64,000 nucleotides of DNA from Actinobacteria bacterium OV320. Its GTDB lineage: Bacteria > Actinomycetota > Actinomycetes > Streptomycetales > Streptomycetaceae. Of the stretch, positions 39,084-47,887 are shown piece after piece; the first letter of the stretch is position 1, and each line of letters starts with the position of its first letter. Under the pieces are notes generated by a model, which made no database searches, had not been told where the DNA came from, and was given only the letters and a program-made list of their open reading frames with translations. A program made the translations under genes and the position numbers. The stretch spans positions 186,001-250,000 of the forward strand of contig LJCX01000005.1 of NCBI GenBank assembly GCA_001298545.1, given 5' to 3'.

Positions 39084-41695
39084 CAGACCGTCACCGCCTT
39101 GCCGTCGGCACCGGTCGCGCCCCGGGTGAACTGCGGGTGGATCAGCCCCACGCAGGTGTACGGCAGGTCGCCGACCTCCTCGACGGGCACCCCTCGCTGT
39201 CCGGCGAGCAGCCGTACGTGGTCCAGGTCGGCGCCCGCTCCGGCCCGCGCCAGGATCTTCCACGGCACCCGGCGCAGCAGCACCCGGGTGGTCTCGCCGA
39301 CCCCCGGCTTGACCAGGTTCACATCGTGGATGCCGTACTCCTCGCTGATCCGCTCGACGGCCCGCCAGCCCTCCCAGCTCGGCGTGCGGTCACTGGCCAG
39401 CAGCTCCTTCACCGCGCCGCCGACCGCGTCCGCGACCTCGGGGAAGCGGGCGGCGACGGCGTCCAGGAAGGCCACCGAGACGTCGGTGCCGGCCAGCTCG
39501 CGGTAGAACTTCGCGCCGTGGAAGTCGTTGGGCCCGACCAGGTCGGCCCGCAGCACGGTCCGCGAGATGAGCCCCGAGACGGTCGAGTTGAGGCAGGCGG
39601 ACGGGATCAGGAAGTCGTCGCGGGTGCCGTACGTCCGCACGCACGAGCCCGGGTCGGCCAGCACCGCGATCTCCGCGTCGAAGCCGGCCGCACCGCCGCC
39701 CGCCTCGAACTCCTCGATCGCCGCGGCCAGCTCCCGGGTGATCGCGCCCTTGCCGGTCCAGCCGTCGACGAACACCACGTCACGCGGGTCGTGGTGGGCG
39801 GCCAGCCAGCGCAGCGCGTTGGCGTCGATGCCCCGGCCGCGCACGATCGACACGGCGTAGTGCGGCAGGTCGAGGCCGTGCCGGAACTGCGCCCAGCGGC
39901 GCATCAGCACGCCGACCGGGGTGCCGGCCCGGGCGAGCGAGACGAGCACGGGCCGGGGGGAGCGCTCGGCGATCACCGTCTCCGTGACCACGCCCACGGC
40001 CTGCGCGATCCGCGCCGCCGACGTCTCCAGCGCCGCGTGGAACAGCTCCTGGTACTGCTCGCTGGGCTGGTACTCGACGGGCAGCGACTCGGCGTAGTGC
40101 GCGCCGCCGCTCTGGATGGCCTCCTCCCGCTCCTCGGTCGGCGCCTCCAGCGTCACGTCCGAGAGGTCCTGGAGCAGCCAGCCGACCTCCTCGGGCGGGT
40201 ACGACGAGAAGGCGGGGCCGCGGAGGGGCTCGGGCAGCATGGCGGGTCTCTCTTCCGACAAGGCGGCTGCGTACAGCGGCTCGGGGACGTACGACGGCAC
40301 GACCGCGAGGACGACGTGCGGGGTGTGCGCGGCGAGCTGGGACAGGAGACCGTCGGGGGCGTGCAGCTCCCGGGTGTCGGCCACGGAGTCCACGACGGCG
40401 ACGACGGCGTCGAAGCCACTGCCCGCGACGTTATAGGCATAACGCTCGCCGGGGCCGTCGGCCGGGTCGTCGTGCGCGGGGAAAACGATTCGGCTGCGTA
40501 TCGCGTAGCCGGGGTCGTCGACGGCGAGGACGGGCGAGCGGGTGGTGGTCGAGTAGCGCACCTCGGCGGCCACCACCTGCTCCAGCTCGCGGGCCAGCCT
40601 GAGCGGGGCGTACATCAGCTCCTCGAAACCGAGGACGAGGACGCGCGAGGCGTCCTCGGGTATCGCCTCGGCGAGGCGGGCCGTCATGGCGGGGAGGGCG
40701 GTCTCCAGCCGGGCCCGGTGCTTGGGTGTGAACCCGTGCCGGCCGCCGTCGGGGAGGCCGCGGGGCCAGTGCAGGTCGACACGGGTGATGTGGCCCTCGG
40801 GGCGCGTCCGGCGGGTGCGGTCGTCTTCCGTGTGCGGGTCGTGGGGGGCTTGTCGCGCAGTTCCCCGCGCCCCTGGGGAGTCGGTGCGGGCAGCGCCCTG
40901 AAGGGGCGCGGGGAACTGCGCGACCGGCCCCGACGGCGCCGCGGACGGCTGATGGCCTGCCGTGGCACCCTCGTACCGGGCGACCAGCTCCTGGCCCTTC
41001 TCCAGCACGCCCTCCGGGAGCCGTACCGTCCCCGAGGCGGCGGTGACCAGGTCGACGCGGGCGCCGATCTCGCGGGCGAAGTCGTCCAGACGGCCCGCGT
41101 CCGCCGCCGACCGCATGTCGACGAGGGCGACGACGACGTAGCGCCGCCGCGGATAGCGCTCGTGCAGGGCCCGGATGGTGTTCAGGACCGTGTTGCCGGT
41201 CGAGAACTCGTCGTCGACCAGGACCAGCGGCCCGTCCCCGACCAGCAGCGCCGGGTCCTCCGGCAGCAGCAGGTGCGAGGTCGCGTGCGAGTGGGACTCC
41301 TCGAAGCCGCCCGCCTGCGCCACCCCGGCGACCGGGCGGCGGGTGGAGTGCAGGTAGGGGGCGGTGCCGAGGCCGTCGGCGACCGCGTGGCCGAGGCCGG
41401 TGGCGGTCTCCGCGTAGCCGAGGACGACCGCCTCGGCCGTCTCCTCGGCGCCCAGCAGCTCACGCACCCGGCGGCCGAGGGCGAACCCGTGGCCGTGCAC
41501 CACGGACGGCGACTGCGGGACGTGCTTGCCCAGGACGTTGGAGACCAGCAGATGCGCCCGCTTGGGGTTGCGGCGCAGGGCCAGCCCCAGCAGGCCCGTC
41601 AGCGCGTCGTCGCCCACCAGCTCGACACCGAGCCGCTCGGCGACCCACGTCCCGGACCAGATCCCGTCGTCCCCGTTGTTCACTGCGTTGTTCAT
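39083..41695 (-). CDS. PRTase-TRSP-StiP fusion protein of the Ter stress operon
   Basis: Fusion of 870 aa joining units that are often separate genes. The N-terminus is a phosphoribosyltransferase (PF15609 type) with PRPP loop VLVDDEFSTGNT (residues 158-169). A disordered linker (about 242-300) follows. The TRSP domain is identified by TTTRSPVLAVDDPG (TRSP at 385-388). The C-terminal ~350 residues are StiP-type, with VSLARAGTPVGVLMRRW, SIVRGRGIDANALRWL and FVDGWTGKGAITREL. Ter biosynthetic operons are proposed to make a nucleoside-like metabolite. The 22-bp palindrome at 40853-40923 lies in the linker. The ATG at 41695 follows AAGGGA. Confidence 0.87.
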   Translation of the reverse strand: MNNAVNNGDDGIWSGTWVAERLGVELVGDDALTGLLGLALRRNPKRAHLLVSNVLGKHVPQSPSVVHGHGFALGRRVRELLGAEETAEAVVLGYAETATGLGHAVADGLGTAPYLHSTRRPVAGVAQAGGFEESHSHATSHLLLPEDPALLVGDGPLVLVDDEFSTGNTVLNTIRALHERYPRRRYVVVALVDMRSAADAGRLDDFAREIGARVDLVTAASGTVRLPEGVLEKGQELVARYEGATAGHQPSAAPSGPVAQFPAPLQGAARTDSPGARGTARQAPHDPHTEDDRTRRTRPEGHITRVDLHWPRGLPDGGRHGFTPKHRARLETALPAMTARLAEAIPEDASRVLVLGFEELMYAPLRLARELEQVVAAEVRYSTTTRSPVLAVDDPGYAIRSRIVFPAHDDPADGPGERYAYNVAGSGFDAVVAVVDSVADTRELHAPDGLLSQLAAHTPHVVLAVVPSYVPEPLYAAALSEERPAMLPEPLRGPAFSSYPPEEVGWLLQDLSDVTLEAPTEEREEAIQSGGAHYAESLPVEYQPSEQYQELFHAALETSAARIAQAVGVVTETVIAERSPRPVLVSLARAGTPVGVLMRRWAQFRHGLDLPHYAVSIVRGRGIDANALRWLAAHHDPRDVVFVDGWTGKGAITRELAAAIEEFEAGGGAAGFDAEIAVLADPGSCVRTYGTRDDFLIPSACLNSTVSGLISRTVLRADLVGPNDFHGAKFYRELAGTDVSVAFLDAVAARFPEVADAVGGAVKELLASDRTPSWEGWRAVERISEEYGIHDVNLVKPGVGETTRVLLRRVPWKILARAGAGADLDHVRLLAGQRGVPVEEVGDLPYTCVGLIHPQFTRGATGADGKAVTV
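40853..40923. repeat. 22-bp streptomycete palindrome inside the PRTase-StiP gene
   Basis: Two perfect 22-nt inverted arms (40853-40874 and 40902-40923), reading aggggcgcggggaactgcgc and its complement, flank a 27-bp loop. This sequence recurs between genes in streptomycete genomes (from memory). Here it lies in frame and encodes about residues 259-281 of the fusion protein, in the linker between PRTase and TRSP. Confidence 0.9.
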
Positions 41696-41721
41696 GCGTC
41701 CCTTGTGAGTGAGGTGGTTCT

Positions 41722-42897
41722 TCAGCCGGGTATTCCGGCGGCGAGCAGGTCGACGAAGCTGACGTCCTCGTGCGCGACACCGAAGACCTCGGCGCGGAGC
41801 ATGGTGCGCTCGGCCCAGGCGCGGTGCGGCTTCACCTCGTTCATCTTGTTCGTGTACTGCGACCGCAGCACACCCCCGCCGCCGCGTTCCGGCCGCAGGA
41901 TGTCCGCCGCGTCGCTGTACTCCTCGTGACTGACGACGGACAGCGCGTGCACGGCCGGCACATGCGAGGGGTGGATGCAGGTCTTGCCCAGCAGACCGTT
42001 GGCGTGATCCAGGGAGATCTCGCGCAGCAGCCCGTCCATCGCGTGCTCTATCAGCTTCTCGCGCAGCTCGACGGCCTGCCCCTCCAGGAAGGGACTGTGC
42101 CGCAACATCGGCTTGAACATGCGCTCGGGAACCCGGAAGTACTCCCACACGGGGCCGGTCACCGTGAACCCGGTGCCGTCGGCCCGGCCCAGCATGTTCA
42201 CCACGTCGGCGATCACCGAGGCGACGATCTGGACGTCGTAGGCGGTCATGTCGGGCGCTCTGCGCAGCCCGTACGAGGAGCAGAAGTCCGTCACGCCGAG
42301 GCGCAGCGCGAGGACCCGGCTGCGGTACTTGTCGACGGCGCGGGCGATGCCCTCCAGGGCGTCCACCCGCGACTCGCGGTACATCAGCTCGGGCGTCTCC
42401 AGGACGGGCATGCCGAACAGCCGCCGTCCGCTCGCCGTCTCGGCGCCCGCCAGCGCCTCCAGGAAGGGGATGCCCCGCTCCTCGGTGAACTTCGGGAAGA
42501 CGAACCCGCTGAGCAGCTCCACGGTGGCCCCGAGCCGCCGGACCAGGTCGGGGATCTGCTCGGGCGTCCGCACCCGGATGAAGAGCAGCGGCAGCTCCGC
42601 GCCCTCCGAGTCCCTGCGCCGGGCCAGGTCGGCGAACTGCCGGACCAGGTTCTCCTCACCGGCCTCGACGTCCTCGTCCCCGATGGAGTCCTCGAGGCAC
42701 AGCACCATCGACACCACGCCGCGCCCGGTCTGCTTGACGATGTCGTCCGCCAGCCGGGGCCGGGTGGCCGGGCTGTACAGCGTGGCGCCCAGGGCCGCGG
42801 AGAGCAGCCTGGCCGGCGAGTCGGTGTCGAAGACGCACGGCTCCCGGTAGAAGAGGCGCTGTCGCACCTCAGGGGCGAGGTGCCCGAAATGACGCAT
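41722..42897 (-). CDS. C-C bond lyase (HpcH/HpaI/citrate-lyase type), Ter operon
   Basis: TIM-barrel lyase of 391 aa of the Ter-associated C-C_Bond_Lyase family. Seen in order are VSMVLCLEDSIGDEDVEAGEENL (acidic metal-binding strand, about residues 57-79), then LPLLFIRVRTPEQI (Arg at the active site), PVLETPELMYRE and GLLGKTCIHPSHV, which is the citrate-lyase-like metal/His motif. It would act on a keto-acid or aldol substrate in the nucleoside-like pathway. GGGGGAGA precedes the ATG. It is the first gene of an operon with the fusion protein (26-bp gap) and the HAD phosphatase. Confidence 0.86.
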   Translation of the reverse strand: MRHFGHLAPEVRQRLFYREPCVFDTDSPARLLSAALGATLYSPATRPRLADDIVKQTGRGVVSMVLCLEDSIGDEDVEAGEENLVRQFADLARRRDSEGAELPLLFIRVRTPEQIPDLVRRLGATVELLSGFVFPKFTEERGIPFLEALAGAETASGRRLFGMPVLETPELMYRESRVDALEGIARAVDKYRSRVLALRLGVTDFCSSYGLRRAPDMTAYDVQIVASVIADVVNMLGRADGTGFTVTGPVWEYFRVPERMFKPMLRHSPFLEGQAVELREKLIEHAMDGLLREISLDHANGLLGKTCIHPSHVPAVHALSVVSHEEYSDAADILRPERGGGGVLRSQYTNKMNEVKPHRAWAERTMLRAEVFGVAHEDVSFVDLLAAGIPG

Positions 42898-43073
42898 AAA
42901 TCTCCCCCGTGGTGCAAGGTAACTCTGTGGATTCGGTATGAGGTGGCCGGTAATAGTACGTAGGGATCCATGTCAGAGGTTCCCACCCGGCATGAACTTC
43001 AGGTAACTCGCGGATGAGACTTGCCGTGTACCCCGCGTTGTCGTGAGCAGGCCCGAGAAGGCAGGATGACCGC

Positions 43074-43820
43074 ATGACGCACGCGATGCTGAAGGGGTCG
43101 AACGTCCCGCTGAAAGCCACCACGGTACGCGCCGTGCTGCGCTGGACCCCCGGGCAGGGGGTCCCGGACGTCGACGCCTCGGCGCTGCTCCTCGGCCTCG
43201 ACGGCCGTGTGCGCTCCGACGAGGACTTCGTGTTCTACAACCAGCCCCGGCACCCTTCCGGGAAGGTGTGGCGGCTCGGCAAGAAGCGCGTCGCCGAGGG
43301 CCTCACGGACACCATCCAGACAGATCTGTCCGGTGTCGAGTCCGGCGTCGGCCAGATTCTGCTGGTCGCTTCGGCGGACGGCGTGACGTTCGACCGCGTA
43401 CGTTCCCTCACCATCGTGCTGTACGACGCGGCAGCCGACGGCGAGCCGCTGGCCACGTTCGACATCCGCCCCGAGACGGGCGAGGAGACGGCGCTGATCT
43501 GCGGCGAGCTGTACCGGCGTGGCGAGGGCTGGAAGTTCCGCGCCCTGGGCGAGGGCTACTCCAACGGTCTCAAGGGCCTGGCCACCGACTTCGGCATCTC
43601 GGTGGACGAGTCGGAGGAGGCATCGGCCGCGGCTCCCGAACCGGCTCCGCAGACTCCCAGCCTCTCCCAGCCGCTGCCGCCCGAGCAGCCGACCTCGGCC
43701 GTCCCCCAGCAGCAGCAGCCGGCGTACGGCTACCCGGCCAGTCTGCCGACCTACGGCTACGGCTATCCGGACGGCTCCTTCCGGCTCCCCCCGCAGGGCC
43801 CCCAGTTCGTCGGACGGTGA
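43074..43820 (+). CDS. TerD-family protein with Pro/Gln/Tyr-rich tail and lost acidic loop
   Basis: TerD-type stress protein of 248 aa. The core has [15 protein letters not shown], matching the first calcium-site strand (DxDxSA), then [12 protein letters not shown] and [25 protein letters not shown], the conserved TerD C-terminal region. The second acidic loop of the other copies ([13 protein letters not shown]) is replaced by [11 protein letters not shown], so the second Ca2+ site is probably lost. After residue 190 a disordered Pro/Gln/Tyr-rich tail with [16 protein letters not shown] follows. It is divergent from the C-C lyase operon. The function of the tail is unknown. Confidence 0.86.
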   Translation: MTHAMLKGSNVPLKATTVRAVLRWTPGQGVPDVDASALLLGLDGRVRSDEDFVFYNQPRHPSGKVWRLGKKRVAEGLTDTIQTDLSGVESGVGQILLVASADGVTFDRVRSLTIVLYDAAADGEPLATFDIRPETGEETALICGELYRRGEGWKFRALGEGYSNGLKGLATDFGISVDESEEASAAAPEPAPQTPSLSQPLPPEQPTSAVPQQQQPAYGYPASLPTYGYGYPDGSFRLPPQGPQFVGR

Positions 43821-43839
43821 GCCGCAGGGGGTTCGGGCG

Positions 43840-44577
43840 CTACTTCTCGGCCTTCGTCTTGTAGCCCCGGCCCCACGTCAGTCCCCAGCCGTACAGGCGG
43901 TCCAGTTCCGCCTGGAACCCGTAGACGAACCGCACCTCACGCCGCACCATGAGCTCGTCCTTCACGTTCTCGATCATCACCACCGCGCAGGAGCGGGCCT
44001 GCGGGTGCCGTTCGTCGAGGCCTATCTCGATCCGCGGCCCGTTGCTCGGGTACAGCGTGACGATCGCGTGCGTACGGTCGAACGCCGGCGTCTGGTCGTA
44101 GATGTAGACGAAGACGAGCAGCCGCTTGATCTGTTCCCGGTGGTCGAGGTTGACGTACATCGTCTCGCCGGACGCCGACCCGAACCGGTCGTCCCCGCTC
44201 AGCTTCACGTACGGTGCCGCGTTCACGTCCCCCAGCAGGCCGCCCAGCGGCTGTACGACCCCCTTCGTCCCGTCGGCGAGCTCGTACAGGCAGCCGAGGT
44301 CGAGGTCGACGTTCACCATGCTCTGGCTGTGTCCGACGACCTCCGGCGGCCGCAGCGCCTTGAAGGGGTGCCGCAGCAGGCTCTCCCGCTGCGGTCCGCC
44401 GATGTCGGACGTCCGCATCCGCCAGGTCAGGTTGACGCGCAGGTTGCCGGTCGCGGCACCCTGTTTGGTCAGGGAGACCTGATGATGCCGCTTGGTCAGT
44501 TCGATCGCGTTGGTGGCCGCGTTGCCCGAGTCGAAGTCGGCGGCCCGGCTGCCCAGGAGCCCGTCGAAGATGCCCAT
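43840..44577 (-). CDS. TerD/TerA-like stress protein
   Basis: Protein of 245 aa. It is related to TerD/TerA-type proteins through strands such as MVNVDLDLGCLYELADGTKG, LDHREQIKRLLVFVYIYDQTPAFDRTHAIVTLYPSNGPRIEIGLD. The N-terminal GIFDGLLGSRAADFDSGNAATNAIELTK is family-typical. Compared with TerD, the calcium motif is DLDLGCLYELADG. The ATG at 44577 has a GGGGGCGGGA site. It overlaps a locus with other Ter components, so a shared function in tellurite or envelope stress is likely. Confidence 0.8.
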   Translation of the reverse strand: MGIFDGLLGSRAADFDSGNAATNAIELTKRHHQVSLTKQGAATGNLRVNLTWRMRTSDIGGPQRESLLRHPFKALRPPEVVGHSQSMVNVDLDLGCLYELADGTKGVVQPLGGLLGDVNAAPYVKLSGDDRFGSASGETMYVNLDHREQIKRLLVFVYIYDQTPAFDRTHAIVTLYPSNGPRIEIGLDERHPQARSCAVVMIENVKDELMVRREVRFVYGFQAELDRLYGWGLTWGRGYKTKAEK

Positions 44578-44609
44578 TCCCGCCCCCACGTCCACTGATG
44601 AAAACCGGC

Positions 44610-44648
44610 GGGGCGGCCGGTGGAGGACTCGTCCTCACCGGCCGCCCC
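44610..44648 (-). terminator. Terminator between the DUF475 and TerA-like genes
   Basis: Arms ggggcggccggt-(g)-gaggac and gtcctc-accggccgcccc pair over 18 bp with a single bulge and a 2-nt loop. It lies between the DUF475 gene, which ends at 44678 on the same strand, and the start of the TerA-like gene. Confidence 0.85.
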
Positions 44649-44677
44649 GCTCAGAGCGTTCCTCGCTCGAAAGGTGA

Positions 44678-45826
44678 TCACACCCCGGACGAGACCTCAG
44701 TCTTCTCGTCCGAGCCCTGGGCTTTTCCCTCGGCCGCCGCCAATGCGCGGTTGCGGCGTACGGAGGACAGGAACGACCACCCGATCAGGACGACGCCGAC
44801 GAGGCCGGTGATGACCTCGTTGATCTGGTACTGGATGGTGACCATGAGGATCACGGCGAGGGCGCCGATGGCGTAGTGGGCGCCGTGCTCGAGGTAGACG
44901 TAGTCGTCGAGGGTGCCCTGGCGGACCAGGTACACGGTCAGCGAACGGACGTACATCGCGCCGATGCCCAGACCCAGCGCCATCAGCACGATGTCGTTGG
45001 TGATGGCGAAGGCGCCGATCACGCCGTCGAAGGAGAAGGACGCGTCGAGGACCTCGAGGTAGAGGAACATGAAGAACGCGGCCTGACCGGCCAGGACGAC
45101 CGGCGACCGCTTCTTGCCGGTGCGCGCGGCCTCTTCCTCCTCCTCGTGCTCGCGTTCCTCCTCTTCCTCGAGCTTGTCCTCGAAGTAGCCGGAGAGCCCG
45201 CCGACGACCATGTACGTGATCAGCCCGGCGATGCCGGAGATCAGCACCGTCTCCGCCTTGTCGGCGTGCGCGCCGCCGTGCTGGTGGGCGTGGGCCGCGA
45301 AGGTGAAGGAGGTGATCAGCAGGACGATCAGCGCGATGCAGACCGACAGCATGTCGACCTTGCCGAGCTTGGCCAGCGGGCGCTCGATCCAGCGCAGCCA
45401 CTGGATGTCACGGTCCTCGAAGATGAAGTCCAGGAAGATCATCAGCAGGAACATGCCACCGAAGGCGGCGATCGACGGGTGGGCGTCGGTGACCAGCTGC
45501 TGGTACTGGTCCTTGTCGTTGAGCGCGAGGTCGACGGCGTCGATCGGACCGATCTTGGCGCTGATGGCGACGATCACGACGGGGAAGACCAGCCGCATGC
45601 CGAAGACGGCGATGAGAACACCGACCGTGAGGAAGATTTTCTGCCAGAAGGCACTCATCTTCTTCAGGATCCCGGCGTTGACCACCGCGTTGTCGAAGGA
45701 CAGCGAGATCTCGAGGACGGAGAGGATCGCCACGATGCCGAAGGCCTCCCACCCCCCGTAGAAGACCGCTGCGACCAGGCCGAGCGCGGTGACCGCGAAC
45801 GACCAGCCGAAGGTTTTCAGAAGCAC
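44678..45826 (-). CDS. DUF475 (TerC-like) integral membrane protein
   Basis: Membrane protein of 382 aa with about nine helices. The TerC-type repeated motifs are visible: ISLSFDNAVVNAGIL (residues 40-54) and LDASFSFDGVIGAF in the second half. An acidic cytoplasmic loop with KLEEEEEREHEEEEEAARTGKK separates the halves. DUF475 proteins accompany TerD in Ter clusters and are thought to form metal-sensing or exporting complexes at the membrane. The GTG start has no strong ribosome binding site. The gene follows a TerD copy on the same strand with a hairpin between them. Confidence 0.86.
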   Translation of the reverse strand: MLLKTFGWSFAVTALGLVAAVFYGGWEAFGIVAILSVLEISLSFDNAVVNAGILKKMSAFWQKIFLTVGVLIAVFGMRLVFPVVIVAISAKIGPIDAVDLALNDKDQYQQLVTDAHPSIAAFGGMFLLMIFLDFIFEDRDIQWLRWIERPLAKLGKVDMLSVCIALIVLLITSFTFAAHAHQHGGAHADKAETVLISGIAGLITYMVVGGLSGYFEDKLEEEEEREHEEEEEAARTGKKRSPVVLAGQAAFFMFLYLEVLDASFSFDGVIGAFAITNDIVLMALGLGIGAMYVRSLTVYLVRQGTLDDYVYLEHGAHYAIGALAVILMVTIQYQINEVITGLVGVVLIGWSFLSSVRRNRALAAAEGKAQGSDEKTEVSSGV

Positions 45827-45852
45827 TGGCTACCCAATCGTGTCTGGGGGTC

Positions 45853-45873
45853 CCCCCAAGCGAAGCTTGGGGG
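45853..45873. repeat. 9-bp hairpin of the cccccaagc-gaa-gcttggggg type
   Basis: Perfect 9-bp arms with a 3-nt loop between the DUF475 gene and the TerD gene at 45901. I recall this palindrome as frequent between streptomycete genes. It may terminate or attenuate the TerD message. Confidence 0.85.
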
Positions 45874-45900
45874 TGGTTCTCCCCCGCGCCGTACTCGGTT

Positions 45901-46476
45901 TTACGAAACGTTGACTCCGAAGTCTAGAGCGATGCCCCGCAACCCCGACGCGTACCCCTGCCCCACTGCCCTGAACTTCCATTCGCCCTGGTAGCGATAG
46001 AGCTCACCGAAGATCATCGCGGTCTCCGTGCTGGCGTCCTCGCTGAGGTCGTAGCGGGCGAGTTCCTGTCCGTCGGCCTGGTTGACGACGCGGATGAAGG
46101 CGTTGGAGACCTGACCGAAGGTCTGCCCCCGCTCGTCGGCCATGTGGATGGAGACCGGAAAGACGATCTTGTCGCACTGGGGTGGCACCTTGGAGAGGTC
46201 CACCAGGAGCGACTCGTCGTCGCCTTCGCCCTCACCGGTGAGGTTGTCGCCGGTGTGCTCCACCGAGCCGTCCGGGCTCTTGAGCTGGTTGTAGAAGACG
46301 AACCACTCGTCCCCCATCACCCGCCCGCTGTTGCACAGCAGCGCACTGGCGTCGAGGTCGAAGGGGGCTCCGGTGGTGGAGCGCGCGTCCCAGCCGAGTC
46401 CGATCATCACCTGAGTGAGGTTCGGCGCGGCCTTGGACAGGGAGACATTGCCTCCCTTGGCGAGCGTGACGCCCAT
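45901..46476 (-). CDS. TerD-family calcium-binding stress protein (copy 2)
   Basis: TerD protein of 191 aa. It starts with the classical [22 protein letters not shown], then the first Ca2+ strand FDLDASALL, and the acidic [16 protein letters not shown] loop. The conserved C-terminal block [28 protein letters not shown] follows. Ca2+-dependent TerD proteins bind phospholipid or partner proteins in tellurite, phage and envelope stress responses. It is nearly identical in layout to the adjacent copy, from which a terminator separates it. A GGGGAGGACC site is about 10 nt upstream of the ATG. Confidence 0.92.
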   Translation of the reverse strand: MGVTLAKGGNVSLSKAAPNLTQVMIGLGWDARSTTGAPFDLDASALLCNSGRVMGDEWFVFYNQLKSPDGSVEHTGDNLTGEGEGDDESLLVDLSKVPPQCDKIVFPVSIHMADERGQTFGQVSNAFIRVVNQADGQELARYDLSEDASTETAMIFGELYRYQGEWKFRAVGQGYASGLRGIALDFGVNVS

Positions 46477-46532
46477 GATTGCTGGTCCTCCCCTAGGTGG
46501 TGCTCAGGTGCTTCCTCTTCGGTTGTCCTGCA

Positions 46533-46569
46533 CGTCCGGCGCCGCCCGTAAACGGTGCGGCGCCGGACG
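46533..46569 (-). terminator. Terminator between the two TerD genes
   Basis: A perfect 13-bp hairpin (cgtccggcgccgc and its complement) with an 11-nt loop lies between the stop of the 46597 gene and the start of the 46476 gene. The downstream TerD copy therefore probably has its own promoter. Confidence 0.85.
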
Positions 46570-46596
46570 GTCGGACCTTCGGTTGCTGCGGGTGGC

Positions 46597-47172
46597 TCAG
46601 ACGTTGACGCCGAAGTCCTGCGCGATACCGCGCAGACCCGACGCGTAGCCCTGTCCGATGGCCCGGAACTTCCACTCCGCACCGTGTCGGTACAGCTCAC
46701 CGAAGACCATCGCGGTCTCGGTCGACGCGTCCTCGCTGAGGTCGTAGCGGGCGATCTCGGCGCCGCCGGCCTGGTTCACGACGCGGATGAACGCGTTGCG
46801 GACCTGACCGAAGGACTGCTGCCGGTTCTCGGCGTCGTAGATCGACACCGGGAAGACGATCTTCTCGATGTCGGCCGGGACCCCGGCGAGGTTGACCTTG
46901 ATCGCCTCGTCGTCGCCCTCGCCCTCACCGGTGGTGTTGTCACCGGTGTGCTCGACCGAGCCGTCGGGGCTCTTGAGGTTGTTGAAGAAGACGAAATTGG
47001 CGTCGCTGCCGACCTTGCCGGAGCTGTCCAGCAGCAGCGCGCTGGCGTCCAGGTCGAAGTCGGTGCCGGTCGTGGTGCGGACGTCCCACCCCAGACCGAC
47101 GATGACCGCGGTCAGGCCCGGGGCCTCCTTGGTCAGCGATACGTTGCCGCCCTTGCTGAGGCTGACTCCCAC
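46597..47172 (-). CDS. TerD-family calcium-binding stress protein (copy 1)
   Basis: TerD protein of 191 aa, aligned end to end with the copy at 45901-46476 and sharing [18 protein letters not shown] and GQGYASGL blocks. The Ca2+ sites are intact: [13 protein letters not shown] and the acidic loop [15 protein letters not shown]. The GTG start follows GGAGGACTT. The tandem pair probably arose by duplication. It is the last Ter gene on this side, next to peroxiredoxin. Confidence 0.92.
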   Translation of the reverse strand: MGVSLSKGGNVSLTKEAPGLTAVIVGLGWDVRTTTGTDFDLDASALLLDSSGKVGSDANFVFFNNLKSPDGSVEHTGDNTTGEGEGDDEAIKVNLAGVPADIEKIVFPVSIYDAENRQQSFGQVRNAFIRVVNQAGGAEIARYDLSEDASTETAMVFGELYRHGAEWKFRAIGQGYASGLRGIAQDFGVNV

Positions 47173-47284
47173 AAGTCCTCCATTGGTGTCCTGGGGCGGG
47201 GAGCCCCTGGTACGTCGGATATCGGATCAACGAGTCGATCCTAGTGACGGGTTCCCGCCCCACGCAGGCCCTGGAGCCGAAGAA

Positions 47285-47743
47285 TCACAGGGTGTCGAGC
47301 GCGGCGACGTACTCACCGAGGTCCCGGGCGTCCGGCAGCGCGTTGACGACGGTCCAGCGCACCAGGCCCTCCTTGTCGATGACGAAGGTGCCGCGCACCG
47401 CGCAGCCCTTGTCCTCGGCGAAGACGCCGTAGGCGCGGCTGACCTCACCGTGCGGCCAGAAGTCGCTGAGCAGCGGGTACTCCAGGCCCTCCTGCTCGGC
47501 GAAGACGCGCAGGGTGTGGATGGAGTCGTTGGAGACGGCGAGCACCTGGGTGTCCCGGTCGGCGAACTTCGGCAGGTTGTCGCGCACCTCGCACAGCTCG
47601 CCGGTGCACACGCCGGTGAAGGCGAAGGGGTAGAAGAGCAGGACGACATTCTTGCTCCCGCGGAAGTCGGAGAGCTTCACGGCCCGGCCGTGGTTGTCCT
47701 TGAGCTCGAAGTCGGGGGCCTTGTCGCCGACCTGGATCGCCAT
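47285..47743 (-). CDS. Peroxiredoxin (AhpE/BCP type)
   Basis: Thiol peroxidase of 152 aa. The motif [21 protein letters not shown] carries the peroxidatic Cys and, five residues later, a second Cys that could be the resolving one in an atypical 2-Cys (BCP-like) mode. [17 protein letters not shown] and [12 protein letters not shown] are typical family strands. It detoxifies H2O2 and organic peroxides. The ATG at 47743 has AAGGGAC upstream. It is downstream of DUF3052 and upstream of the TerD genes, all on the minus strand; a stem-loop lies near 47810. Confidence 0.9.
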   Translation of the reverse strand: MAIQVGDKAPDFELKDNHGRAVKLSDFRGSKNVVLLFYPFAFTGVCTGELCEVRDNLPKFADRDTQVLAVSNDSIHTLRVFAEQEGLEYPLLSDFWPHGEVSRAYGVFAEDKGCAVRGTFVIDKEGLVRWTVVNALPDARDLGEYVAALDTL

Positions 47744-47809
47744 CGCCTGGTTGTCCCTTCGGTGGGGCTGTCTGGGTGAGTCCACCCTACGCAGCGACCA
47801 CCGAAGGCC

Positions 47810-47847
47810 GCCGGACGGGCTGAGTACGAGGACCCAGCCCGCCCGGC
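47810..47847 (-). terminator. Terminator after the DUF3052 gene
   Basis: Arms gccggacgggctg and cagcccgcccggc form a 13-bp stem with one mismatch and a 12-nt loop. It separates the DUF3052 gene from peroxiredoxin on the minus strand. Confidence 0.8.
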
Positions 47848-47887
47848 GTCACTTCACAGCACTTCTTCGGACGTCACTCCCTGGACG

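Noticed and set aside
40853..40923. Possible insertion sequence or transposon end
   Set aside because: It is a short inverted repeat without a transposase and lies in frame inside a gene; better explained as a dispersed palindromic repeat.
39137..41929. 930-codon open frame on the plus strand opposite the PRTase-StiP gene
   Set aside because: The opposite strand encodes clear PRTase, TRSP and StiP motifs. The plus-strand frame is composition-driven and has no motif.
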